Source: Lumbricus terrestris
Lineage: Eukaryota > Annelida > Clitellata > Crassiclitellata > Lumbricidae
Reading direction: 5' to 3'
Assembly (NCBI GenBank): GCA_949752735.1
Contig: OX457036.1
Span: 87,335,487 to 87,399,486 of the forward strand
Length of the DNA stretch: 64,000 nucleotides
The first letter of the stretch is position 1, and every line of letters begins with the position of its first letter. Of the stretch, positions 10,623 to 22,300 are shown one piece after another. The notes beneath the pieces are model-generated. The model did no database searches, was not told the DNA's origin, and saw only the letters and a program-made list of their open reading frames with translations. The position numbers and the translations under genes are program-made.

Positions 10623-10972
10623 ATCCAGAAAAGTTGCATTTGCATGATTACCATAAAGTTGAAATCTTAATTCTTAATAATATTATTAAGAACTGATTAA
10701 AATCATAATTTTAGGCTTGTACATTATCGTACATTCATATACCCACACTCTTTTTATTTCTATTTGCTTTTAGCCTAAAGATAGTTTAGGGCCCGTGACT
10801 GCCCTGCCCAGGGGCCCGAAATTCTGTCGGCGAGCCTGGGCCTCCTTACCCTACTAGGAGAGGAATGGTCACCGCCTGGCAAAAGGACCAAGGAACTTTT
10901 ACATGACGATTAACGTCATGTAAAGGCCTCATCGTCGGCGCGGCCGGATGGAGGAGAAAAGAAGAAGACCTG

Positions 10973-11075
10973 CGTGTTCTTTTAACTATTCTAACTAACG
11001 TCACGCACCTTTACTAGCTTTTGAAAGCTGCTCTCTGTCGCCGGAGTTCGGCTGGAATAGCGACTTTGAGGAGAT
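10973..11075. repeat. Dispersed repeat shared with 23542-23640
   Basis: Both sites carry tgttcttttaactattcta followed by an almost identical ~100 bp ending in ggctggaat. Identity is high by eye. The second copy is in intron 3 of gene A. Nature unknown. Confidence 0.6.
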
Positions 11076-11196
11076 ATCTTAGAAGACTTTATAATGTATT
11101 ATAAGTTTTCTACAACTATGAATGAATAATTGTAGGCAGGCTCAATGGATCCTTGTCCCCAAAATAAAATATTGTGGAAGTCCTCAGTTTCGATTA

Positions 11197-11890
11197 CACT
11201 GGTCAACAAATTTTAACTTTTTTTTTGTTTCCGAAAAATCTTTGACTGTTTTCTATAGAAGTTGACGTGCTGAACACGGTGGTGTTCTCAGAATTTTTGT
11301 ATCACGTAAGGTTTTTGAGAAAACGGGCATGCAAGATTTTAACTGAAATGCTTGTTTATTGCATATTACACTGGTGAACAAATTTAAACTTTTTTTGTTT
11401 CTGAAAAACCTTTGACTGTTTTATATAGAAGTTGACGTGCTGAACACGGTGGTGTTCTCAGAATTTTTGTATCACGTAAGGTTTTTGAGAAAACGGGCAT
11501 CTAAGATTTTAACTGAAATGCTTGTTTTTTGCATATTATCCACTGGTCAACAAATTTAAACTTTTTTTGTTTCTGAAAAAACTTTGACTGTTTTCTATAG
11601 AAGTTGACGTGCTGAACACGGTGGTGTTCTCAGAATTGTTGTATCACGTAAGGTTTTTGAGAAAACAGGCATGCAAGATTTTAACTGAAATACTTGTTAG
11701 CCTTGTTTATTGCATATTATCCACTGGTCAACAAATTTTAACTTTTTTTGTTTCCGAAAAAACTTTGACTGGTTTCTATAGAAGTTGACGTGCTGAAAAC
11801 GGTGGTGTTCTCGGAATTTTTGTATCACGTAAGGTTTTTGAGAAAACGGGCATGAAAGATTTTAACTGAAATGCTTGTTTATTGCCTATT
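11197..11890 (+). repeat. Four tandem ~172-bp repeats
   Basis: Units start near 11197, 11367, 11540 and 11722. Each has cactggtSaacaaattt, then agaagttgacgtgctga, then ggtttttgagaaaac. The units are over 90% alike by eye, with 1-14-bp indels between them. Confidence 0.85.
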
Positions 11891-12023
11891 ATTTTCAATA
11901 TACTATAATTTAATTTCATTGGAAAACAAATCTTTATGACAATTCTTCCTCATAATATTATGTGCTGATGATGACTGTATCACTTAGTTTCCTTTCCTAT
12001 TCTTGCCCGAGAAACCAGAAACA

Positions 12024-12317
12024 TTAGGGAGACAAACTGATCAGCCCGTCACAGTCATAATCTTTCTGCTCTCGCCAGACCATCGGGACGGCATACAGCA
12101 TTGCTTTCGCAGGACCCCCGGAGTCAAACTCTAAGATCTGCTGCAGCACATCTTCCACAGCAAATGAGAGGCACGCATTCCTTGGCTTTCTCTCCAGTCT
12201 TGCAACCAAAGTACAGCTCAAAGCTTTATTGACAAGTTCAGTCACTGCGTGTCTCTGAGGATTACTCATATAGCATAGCCTACTCTCCACAACTGTATCA
12301 AAATGTGCATGTATCAC
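12024..12317 (-). pseudogene. Remnant of a transposon-associated protein (VWRE motif)
   Basis: The 97-residue frame ends GGPAKAMLYAVPMVWREQKD. From memory, proteins with F/YAVPMVWREPKDH followed by CYFC recur in invertebrate mobile elements. Here the C-terminal Cys motif is lost and a stop follows. It lies between the terminal repeats of the 11197-12844 element. The start codon is not assured. Confidence 0.4.
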
Positions 12318-13084
12318 ATTTCATGCAACACTAGCGAGATATTTCTGCTGCCAACAACCGTCTTAAAATATATTATAATTTAAAGCTTATCTGTATATAA
12401 ACTGGCTAACTTGTTATACATCTTGCATACATGTAGACCAAACTAAATTTTGGAAATACGACATCAAACTACAAACAAACTGATGTCAACTTCCTCAGTA
12501 AGATATACATGTAGGCCTATGCAGAGAAGCGGCTCTAATAGTGCTTAGAACTTTCGGAGGAAGATTCTAACCAGCAGTAATGCATATGCAGGCCCAAGTT
12601 TATATTTTATTATGCAAGACAAACATATATGTAAACTGTCCTAAGTGCATGCCTGGACATACCTCAGTTACACGAAGCTTATTATAACGTTATATCTGAA
12701 AAATGGAAATAAATATAAAAATTGAAGATTTCTCAAAAACGGTACGTGCTGGGACAATTTCAAGGTCATTTTCGTGATCAGCAGCAGAAACTGCATAAGA
12801 GACACCTGAAAGTGTTCAGGAAACAAAATCACTGTTGACCAGTGTTATTGAACAATAATCCTATTTGGCGATGAAGAAAAACAATCATGGATTTTAATCA
12901 ACCTATTCATTTAGTGATCTGGGTCTCTGCTCACATCCAAAATGGTTTCGATCCTATGAACTTGGTAAATGCAACATTACTGGCAGTCGCATTGATATCC
13001 TAGGATGCATTGCAGTGTTCCTATACTGACTCTAATCGCTACATATGGAATGATATCCCTTTGAGGCATTTGTCATTTATTCAT

Positions 13085-13690
13085 TAGATGCATTTATATA
13101 GCACCTCTTCAAGGGTTTACTCAGAGGCGCTCCCAACCTCAGCGCGATCAAATAAAACTGTTTTAAAATGAGAGAGGAAAGCCTGGTGAATATTTTTACA
13201 AAGAGAGCGGAGGGTCAGAGGAAGACCTTTCCAGGTTGAGGGTCCTATACCACCGAGACAGCTCGGTTCTGCATAGTGGAAGTTCGAGCAAAAGGGACTG
13301 AAAGCAGATTTTGTTCAGTCGAAAGAAGGGAGCAGAAATGGTGAGAACTATGAGCAGGGCTACAGAGCTCACAAAGGTAGGCAGAGGCAAGGCCTAGCAT
13401 GCAGCCGCCAGACTAGAGTAGATATCATATACTCAATTCGCTGCTTGAGTGGGAGCCAGTGGAGAACGTCAGGCATATACAATACATGTAGCTGGAGATG
13501 TGGCTGAATTTAGGCATGCGGTCAATAAACAACCTGCAATGAACTTCCCTTGACTCAGCGACACCTCCTACTGACTTCCACACAAGCAGCGAATTCCAAG
13601 CTGTTCTCAATTTCATAAACTGTTGAAGACTTTTTTTTCGCTTGATCTAGGCCGAGAGCGTCTCTGAGTAGGTACCTTTAAAACCCTATA
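13085..13690 (-). pseudogene. LINE 3' end with decayed reverse-transcriptase tail
   Basis: Starts (as its 3' end) with tatatagcacctcttcaagg and actcagaggcgctccc, the shared LINE tail. Beyond this the minus strand keeps scraps of the post-RT region, broken by stops. CR1/L2-like by its tail and its relation to the 41926-42741 copy. Confidence 0.5.
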
Positions 13691-13699
13691 TTGCACAGC

Positions 13700-14059
13700 G
13701 AAACCATGGGTGATAAACTTTAATAATATATTATTTTAATAAAGTAAGTTGCGATTATGCTAAAAATATTCTGTTTGCGGCGTTATGCTGCAAATTGATT
13801 TGCATTCGCGAGATGGCGATAGCAGAAAATCAGTTTGTTGCCCCAGGTTAACACCGTTCAACACCCCGTGAAAGTGTTATGTTCCCTATGGTTAGCAGTG
13901 TGCAATAGAGGGTCAAGGGGCGCTATATAAATTGCGATTGATTGCTTGACCCTGTCAATTTATGTTGACTCTAGTGATTCGCTGAACATGGCTACAAGGG
14001 ATTCAGATAACCTGAGCGTAGGCCTATTTAGTTGGATATCTTCTTGAATCGACTGGCAA
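13700..14059. other. Stretch without recognised genes
   Basis: It contains a short LINE-tail-like ggggcgctatataaattgcg near 13917. Nothing else was recognised. Confidence 0.35.
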
Positions 14060-14595
14060 GATCAAAAGTCACTTGATTTGGATCAGACTTGGTCAGCCTT
14101 CAAGTATGGATTCAGCGATGCTGCCGGGAGATACTGAGTCGGAATGGAACCCCTCTACCAAATGACGAACAATGGGAAAAACTGGAAGTACTGCATCGAG
14201 GTGCAGGACGTACAAGGGACACTGTTCTACAGTGCCTACCAGAATTTTGTAGTGGACAGTGAGAGCGCTGGCTACACGTACTTCGCCACTGGAGTGACAG
14301 GAACGTACGACGTGTTTGGAGCGACAAACCGAAAATATAAATTCTCTACAAAGGACGTGAACAATCAGCCATGTTGTTGCGCAGAGCATGCCATGAAGTG
14401 CAAAGGTGGATGGTGGTACGGATGCACAGGGTGCATGACGTCTGCTTCGGTATAAATGAATGGAGTCGGAGCATGACAACTGCCTCGATGGCTGTGAATG
14501 GAGCCGGAGACTGTGGATTTTTCTGGAGTCTCCCTTATGGTCCTCCAATACAGTTGAAATACACTAAGTCTTACCTGAAGACAAAACAGGCTTAG
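14060..14595 (+). pseudogene. Broken fibrinogen-related (FReD) exon with 3'UTR
   Basis: The sequence matches the last exon of gene A, from LDQTWSAFKYGFSD to SYLKTKQA, and similarity continues through the 3'UTR to AATAAA (14746). The lesions are clear. TGG is TGA in GRY*VGMEPLY (14138-14140). A 38-bp tandem duplication (two units starting gcatgac, about 14427-14502) shifts the frame and adds a stop. A 6-bp insertion gives KYTKSYLK. The 5' edge and splice acceptor are eroded. No PAN or mucin exon belonging to it was found upstream. It is best read as a duplicated and decayed end of a gene A-like gene. Confidence 0.85.
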
Positions 14596-14745
14596 TTCTT
14601 AACATTGGCACCAACATTTTCACTATGCTTTCTAGTGACTTTACATTGCAGATGGTTTTGTTCGTTTTTACAAGCACCATTTTCATGAAAATACTATTTT
14701 CGATTGATGCGGTTTCGCGTTACCAAAACATACGAGTGAAGCACA

Positions 14746-14751
14746 AATAAA
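14746..14751 (+). promoter_or_regulatory. Polyadenylation signal retained by the FReD pseudogene
   Basis: AATAAA in gcacaaataaacg, at the same place as the signal of gene A (24594-24599). Confidence 0.55.
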
Positions 14752-15064
14752 CGTTTTTAGGCATGATGAAATCCCTGTGTTGCCTTCATTGATACACACG
14801 ATAAACACAATTCACGTAGGCCTATTTCACATTTGCCTGAGACTTTAGTCTAGATATTAGCTGAAAAAGTCATTAAGCCATGACAATAATTTTGAAAATG
14901 ACGTCAACACTGTGATCATCATTATTATTTTGTATTTACCAGGTGGGGCCCTAAGTACGGCATAAGTTGCATTACTTAGATAGGCCTAATAAGGTAGTAT
15001 AGGGAAAGCCCTCTAAAATGGTACTGTTCATAAGATGGGATACGTATATTGTTACTGCAATAGC

Positions 15065-15415
15065 AGCAATACAACCCCACCATACAACACCCCACCACAC
15101 TCCGACCTCTACCGGTACGCCACCCGAGAAATTATTGTTTCAGGAAAATTTCCACCCCCATCTCACTCCCTCCACCCCGCACCCCTCCACCCCCAACCCT
15201 ATCCCACCCCCACCACCCCCACTCCACCCCCACCTCCATCCCACCCCTCCCCTCCACCCCACCCCTCTACCCCTAACCCCACACCACCCACCCCATCCAC
15301 TCCCTCCACCCCGCACACCTCCACCCTCAACCCCCTCCCTTCCCCACCACTCCCACTCCAACCCCACGCCCCACCCCACCTCTCACCCCATCCCCCCACA
15401 AGAAGGGACACTTTC
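15065..15415 (+). repeat. C-rich dispersed repeat (CCACCCC type)
   Basis: Starts with caccccaccacactccgacc and ends in a ~270-bp CCCCACC-rich tract. Related copies are at 45609-46010 and, shorter, at 35330-35400. The Pro- and Gly-rich frames across it are low complexity. Confidence 0.75.
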
Positions 15416-15439
15416 GACAAAAAGCAGATGAGCATGACT

Positions 15440-15972
15440 TGCTAAATATACGGTAACCACGCAAGAGCATACATCAAATTCCAATATGAATTTAGTTGTA
15501 GCCTACACAGGTGAGTTTTAGGCATGAAGGTAACCAGACGCCGTAAAACTAATAGGCCCATTATTCTCAAATGCATTCGTTTAATCAAGCCCACTAGATG
15601 TTGATGCATCTATGCCTATATGTTCTGCGACGTCTCTGTTCTGTCAGACAATGTGGGCACGTCTTCATCAGTTCTTTTTGAGGTAATTCTTTCTAGCACT
15701 AGAAGCCGTTATTGGAGTTCTAAGTGCTCATGCTATTGATTCGCTAATGGAAAAGTCTCATTTGAAAAGAGGTCGGTTGGTCTATAATAGGCCTACATAA
15801 AATTTTACAAAAACAGCGAGTATTAGTGGGCTATTAGTATTAATCGATAAAGCGTTATTCACTTACGGAAATGAGGTTCTAGAATTCATCTAACACAGAC
15901 CATCAAACAGAGGTTACATGCCATTCCTGATGCCACCAGTAGTCCTAGACCTATAATCATCTCGTGAAAATC
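15440..15972 (+). promoter_or_regulatory. Upstream region of gene A, duplicated at gene B
   Basis: Shared with the region upstream of gene B (about 32945-33145 plus 34305-34638): for example gagcatacatcaaattccaa, cagacaatgtgggca, tagtgggctattagtatta and aggttctagaattcatctaa, in the same order. Promoter and 5'UTR probably lie here. No clear TATA box was recognised close to the start. Confidence 0.6.
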
Positions 15973-16305
15973 ATGAAAGTTCAGTGCTTAATTTTCTTCT
16001 TCATATCTTCCAGCTTTGGAAGTTTGTGGAGAAACGTCGCAGTCGCGTTTAAGAAAACCGAAGATGACAACGGAGCAGTGACATGCGCAGTCAATGAACC
16101 TACGCTTGTTATTCCTGTTGACCAGTTGTCTCCGTTGCTATCAGATCCGGATTCCTGTGTTCCTCCCGGGGCTCTATGTGCTTTGCAGTGTCTTCAAGAC
16201 TCCGTCTGTACTAACTACAACTACAGAAGAGATATCAGAACCTGTGAATTCTTTCACTATGCCCCGTCTAACTGTGCTGCTGTGGCGGGGTGCTACCATG
16301 CTGAG
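15973..16305 (+). CDS. Gene A exon 1: signal peptide and PAN/Apple domain
   Basis: 333 nt ending ...CYHAE before donor gtcggt. PAN signatures are VTCAV, DSCVPPGALCALQC, DSVCTNYNYRRD and TCEFFHY. Cys spacing fits the C-x(3)-C-x(5)-C core of PAN/Apple domains. By eye it is about 90% identical in protein to genes B and C. Confidence 0.85.
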
Positions 16306-19300
16306 GTCGGTGAGATATTTAAACATTACTGAGATTTGGAGTTATGCATTTAAAATCAATGTACTTTTCATTGTTATTATAATAGTATTTAGCGCTATTA
16401 TTGTTTTTATTATTATCAGCTTCATTTTTTAATAATTATTATTTCTAATATTTATATTGTTGTGATGGTAAGAGTGATAGTATTGTAGTAACAATAGTTG
16501 TAGCAGTAACAGGCTACTAACAGCAGTAACAGTAATAATTGCTGTACATGTAGGCCTAATAGTAGAAGCAGTAGTATTGATAGTAGTAGAAGAAGCGGTA
16601 CTGTAGCGGACCTGCCTGGGCGCTAAATTTGGTAAAATTGCTCCTCTACGTTTCCCTCATGTTCCCTCGTGTTCCGTATGTTCCCTATGTTCCTTTTATG
16701 TTCCGTTATGTTCCTTGATGTTCCCTCGTGTTCCTTAAGTTCCCTTATGTTCCGTATGTTCCCTTTATGTTCCCTGATGTTCTGTTATGTTCCTTGATGT
16801 TCTCTATGTTCCCTATGTTCCCTCGTGCTCCGTATGTTCCCTCATGTTCCGTATGTTCCCTATGTTCCCTTGATGTTCCTTATGTTCCCTATGTTCTGTT
16901 ATGTTCCCTTGATGTTCCCTATGTTCCTTGATGTTCCCTCGTGTTCCTTAAGTTCCCTTATGTTCCGTATGTTCCCTTTATGTTCCCTGATGTTCTGTTA
17001 TGTTCCTTGATGTTCCCTATGTTCCCTTATGTTCCCTATGTGCTGTATGTTCCCTTGATGTTTCCTCGTGTTCCCTATGTTCTGTTATGTTCCCTTGATG
17101 TTCCGTTATGTTCCTTCATGTTCCCTCGTGTTCCTTATGTTCCCTCGTGTTCCCTATGTTCTTTTTGTTCCCGCGTGTTCCCTATGTTCCCCTCCGAGCC
17201 TGGTTGGCTATATAAGGAGCCGGCAGTCAACAGTCGTTGGTCAGAGAGTAAGCGAAGCGACGATCAGTCAGTCAAACGTTAGTCGAACGTCGGTCAGTCA
17301 ACAGTCGACAGTGCAGTCAGTCAGTGCCGGAGTTAGTAAGTGAAGCGACGGTCAGTCAAGCGTCAGTCGTCCCGTCTGTCAGTCGAACGTCGGCCAGTCA
17401 GTGAGTCGCAAGAACAGTCACGTCGGCGGCTCAGTCAGCGGACTCAGACACCGTCCGCTCAGTCACTCGGCGAACTGTAGTCAGTCAGTTACCGTGAAGA
17501 ACATTGTCGTCGCTCCGACTTGCGGAACTGTATTGCGAAAGACACTTCAGTTGACATTTGGTTGCGGTATGAAGTAATTCGATAAGCGGACATTGTGCTA
17601 AAAACAGTGAAAGAACTTGCAGAACGGTTCCCAGAACGGTATTGCGGCGGACACTTTGACACTCGGTTGCGGTTCGAAGTAAGGTGTTTCAGACTGCGGA
17701 ATTCGACAAGTGAAAGTTACGGTCAGAACAGTGAAACATTGCGATTGAACTTACCTGCAGGATTATTTCAGTTTATTTCGTAATAAAGTTGTTCATCGTC
17801 TTCAAGTCTCCTAATAGACTATTAGGAGCCGTACCCTGCCTTACCACTAGAGAGAGAGAACGGTCCGGGGGCAACGTCATCCTGGTGCCAAGTTTGAACC
17901 CCCGGGTCCGCCACAGTACCAGCAGTAGTGGTAGTGGTTGCAGTAGCAGTAGTATTTGTAGTAGTTGAAATATTACATTACTGTAGTAGGAATACCGGTA
18001 TTGTCGTGGTTGATGTTATGAGAATTTCTTTGACTGGCGCAGAAATCAAGTACGAATGTAACTGTGAGGTTTGCCAGCTTCCTGGAGAATTGTTGTAACC
18101 AAAAAATAGTTGAATGCGAGTGAGGATTATTATTTTGAAACGCTTCTTGCAGCATCAGTAAACCATTGATAGTCTGTTCCTGTGGAACACACAAACATAT
18201 TAGGGTAATGCCGAACCTTTGCTTCAGGGACAATTGCAAACTAGGTAGGCTATATGAAACACCGGTGGCTGAAAGAAAACTGGAGTGCCTGTTGCGATGG
18301 CTATTATTTTGTTAAAGAGATCTATGCACATAAAGTTTCAAGATATTTATGTCCTTTTTAACCCACGTCGTTATTGATTTCTGTCTTTATAACTACGTTG
18401 ATGCTTTCTTTACTTTCATAGGTTGCGGGTCTTCAGAGTTGTCGGGCTGGAGGTAAGCAATGTCTTCATGTATTCCTCTTGTGTGTTTGTGTGATTGCAT
18501 GTATCATAATGCACACGGCTATATCTATGTCCATAGTTATATGTAAATGTATCATATGATTTATGCCCACGGTGTAACCTGTTTTAGGGGACAGTTTTAT
18601 ACATGTGCGCAATTGCAGGTGGACAGTAGAATATGACTGAGATGCAGGAGATTTTAATAACTGGAACGGTGTGCTTGAAGTTTGTACAGTCTTCTGAACA
18701 ATCAGCTAGCTGGAAACAAGAACGCCGATTAGTTTTAGGCACTCCGGGATCACTCTGGATATGGTCTGGACCAGACTTGGTCTGCTATAGGCTAGATCAG
18801 CGGTTCTCAACCTTTTCAGACTCATGGACCTCTTTATAATTCTGGGATTCGGTCACGGACCCCCCACTGAAATTTGGTGGCTCTGGCGCATTATCGTGAC
18901 TGTATGCCTATGACTATAATCCAATATAATATTAGGCCTATGCTATAGCCTATATGCCTCTGCACTTCTGTAGTACAAATTTATTTAGTTAATAAGATTC
19001 TTTGAAATTTATTAAAAAAACCTGTATTTTATTTTAATGCAAGCTTTGGGCACGCATATTCGACCACAGTTTATCTATTCGAGATGTCAAAATAATGCAT
19101 CAAGCTAACTCTTGCATGGATGCAACGTAGATCTTCAAGTAGACCTATTATCACTGGTCAGTTCACTGATTTGGTTCAATTCCGATGTTGGAAAAATCCA
19201 CGAATCAACGTTTGCAAAAAACGGACGGGAAATCAACGAAAAACTGTGAACGTTCAAATTACCAAAGTAGAAGTTGAACTGATCCAGCTATGAATTAATA

Positions 19301-22300
19301 TGTCCGGTAATTAAATTAACAAATTTTGGTTGATTGATCTGTGCATTTCCTCATTCCAATGTGAATTCATGCAATTGATCAAATGTGTTAAAGTTATCTA
19401 GCCTACTATTATCCGTTTTGTACCAGAGGTGAAGTTTTTTGTAATAGCCGACACTTTATCACTAGGCCTAAGGGTGATTAGATTTGTCTGCTTCACAAGC
19501 GTAGAGGAATTCAGCTAGTGTATTTGGCTGCTCAAAAATGTCAGCCAGGTAAGACAGAGTTGAAACCCATAATTATGAGTTCTTAATTAAAATGAATTAT
19601 TGCAGGCTGAAGTCTTTTTCTCTAAGAAATAGGCTACTCTCAAAAGCATCCCGAAATCTAGAAAGTCTGCTACATACTTTCCCCCTTGATAACCAGCGAA
19701 CTTCGGCAGGCCTATAGCCTACATCAGTAACTGTTCACGATTTCCATATCCGAACATAGCCTAATGTAACAAAACAACGAGAATTTAGTGGACGTGCCTT
19801 CATGAAATCAACCATTTTTATGGCCTGATCGAATATAGATTTTAGTCTGCACTCTAGCGATTGAAACAAACAGACCTATCTAAAACAGATGAATCTGTAA
19901 TAAATCAGTGTAGGCTATACTTGTTAGTTTCATGTCGTAATTGAAAAGCCACAGATCCCCTTTGCAGCTGTGGGAAAATTCAGACTATGGCGTACATTGT
20001 AAATGACTGTATAACAACTCGCTGTCCGGGCGGAATGCCCGTCCTACACGAGGCCTATGAGCAAGGCCGTAGCCAGGATTTTATTTCAGGGGGTGTTTTT
20101 CAGAAAAATTTCTGACGACCTTTGTTTTATTCGACCATTTTTTAGTCATCGGGTGCTTTTTTAGGATTTTTCGCCAGAAAAACCTTCAGCACGGCGTGAA
20201 ACGATCTAATTTCATGATTTTTTAATTCATAAATGGCGATTTTCTCTTGTTTTTGCGTAAATGCATTATCTAATTTTTACGGTTTTTTCATTTCGGGGGG
20301 TGTTCAAACACCCAAAACACTCCCCTAGCTACGGCCTTGCCTATGAGGCTGCTGTTGAGTGGCTCTGCGTGAACTGCAAAAGCTAAATAAATAATAAATT
20401 GAAAAGGCGAAATATTGACAAATTGGCAAAAATTTATCTGTTTCTATGTTTTTAACTAAGAAATATAAAATTTTGAGGACTTGCTCGCGGACCCCCAGGC
20501 AGATGGCCGCGGACCCCCAGGGGTCCGCGGACCCCGGTTGAGAACCGCTGGGCTAGATGCTAGTCCAATGAACATAATGTTGTTAAGGATTCTGAGCAAC
20601 CAGCGTCTAGGCTAGCTGGAAACCAGACGGAAGAGCAGTCTTAAGCACTCTGGAATCGCAATGGCTAAAGATTAGATGCTAGTTGAATGAAACATAATGT
20701 TGGCCTTAGTGGAAACCATATCAGAGACGAATAATGTCCTGTATTGCACCTAACAGTCCAGTCGCCAAATATTCATGTAGAACCAGCCAGGAGATAAATT
20801 GATGTGTTTTGAAGGCATACATTGTGGTTGTCGTGAGTTCTTGCATGCGCAAAAATTGATGATGTGGCAAATTTATATTGGTATGCGTTTGTTAAAAAAA
20901 CTTGTTCAAAACGCACAATGTAATATAATTAGCGATTTGCATAGTTCCGCTCGCAGCCGTGGTCATTCAGTAGCGCTCCCAGTGCGATAACCCCTAGAGA
21001 AATAAAAATAAGTCTTTAGAAGAGAGATGCAGATAGTGATCCTGAAAGTAGAGTCCCACGCAGAACGGAGGGAAGGGAATTCCACTAGTAGGGCAAAATG
21101 ATGGTAAAGGATCGAGTTTGATCAATAATGGTCCTAGCTCGTGGAACAAATTGAAATAGGTCAGCCCTGTCCCTAGAACGGAGAGGTCGACGAGAAGACG
21201 CAGAAAGAGGAGAACAATGAGATCACTGGGATATTTCTGTGCAAGACCCAGTTTGGATTGTAGTGCCAGAGAAAGAACTTTGTATTGAAAGCGGGCACAA
21301 AGAGGAAACTATTGTAGTTGGTTGACCGTAAACGATAATATATGAGAGTATTTAGAAAGACGAGCAATTAATTGGCAGCAGCATTAAGGACAGATTGAAT
21401 GGGAGATAGGCGGACATTTGGAAGACCAATAAGAAGGGAGTTACAGTAATCAATTCTGGAACAGACAAAAGCATGAACTAGGCCTATGTACATGTATGTC
21501 ATGGTAGAAAGGGAGAGAGATCTGCGAATGGATCTGAGACGACGGATGTGAAAGTAAGAGGAGCGTGTAACGCTAGTTACTCGTGTTGAGAATGGCAGTC
21601 AGCTGTCAATAGTGACACATAGCCCTAGGTCACGCACAGAAGTTAAAAATTTAAATTGAGGAAGGTCTCAGATAGAAGCAAAAAGTCAATACTGAGAAGT
21701 TGCTGTGGAGTGCCAAGTCAGATGAGTTTAGCTTTGCTAAAGTTAAGTGAAAGGCGATTAGAAGACAACCACAGGAGCAAATCATGGGAAAGGGCCTAAA
21801 AATGGCGAACTATTGTGAGTTGAGTAAATGGAGAGAACCATGAGCATAGGCCTGAACATCATCAGCAAAGAGGTCACCAGTAGCAGAGTGATTTGGAATG
21901 AGAGAAGTCACATCAGCCGCATGGGCGGAGTTTGGTTTCCGTTCTTGGAGGGGCTAAAGCCAAATTGGGGGGCCAAGCCCGGGAAAAGATACCATTTACA
22001 AGGTTAAAAAATAAATATGGGTCTTCTTGGGGGCTTAGCCCCCTGGCCTCTGATAAACGCCGCCCATGAGCAGCCGTGTGCCGAATGAAAAGTAGGGGTC
22101 CAAGGACTGATCCCCGAGGAACTCCTAAAAAGATCGGAACTCAGTTAGATCTGGAATCACAAGCTATAGGCTAACCATTTGGCTGCGACCAGACAAGTAA
22201 GATTGAACACGGACCTCAAATTCTAATGACTTCTACGATGTTACGTACATCAAACAAGAATTTCATAAAATAGCATACACATCTATTTATTGAAAATATT

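Larger units (their letters stand above)
11197..12844. mobile_element. DNA-transposon-like element with internal ~170-bp repeats
   Basis: Ends are CACTGGTCAAC and GTTGACCAGTG, an 11-bp perfect inverted pair, flanked by TTA on both sides. The left side holds four ~170-185-bp tandem units, each beginning with the terminal motif. The right side holds a transposon-type protein remnant on the minus strand. A 3-bp TTA duplication would fit PIF/Harbinger, but the class is not established. Confidence 0.5.
16602..17915 (+). mobile_element. Solo LTR, 1314 bp, in intron 1 of gene A
   Basis: Ends TGTAGCGGACC and GGTCCGCCACA form an 11-bp inverted pair with one mismatch, flanked by GTAC at 16598-16601 and 17916-17919. 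Inside are a TATATAA box (17209-17215), a CAGTCAGTC-rich R/U5-like part and AATAAA (17782-17787), all in the sense of gene A. No internal coding part is present, so it is a solo LTR. Confidence 0.75.

Noticed and set aside
15018..15445. Proline-rich frames
   Set aside because: C-rich dispersed repeat with a second copy at 45609-46010.
16728..17343. Frames rich in MFPxVP repeats
   Set aside because: Translation of the TATGTTCC minisatellite in the solo LTR.
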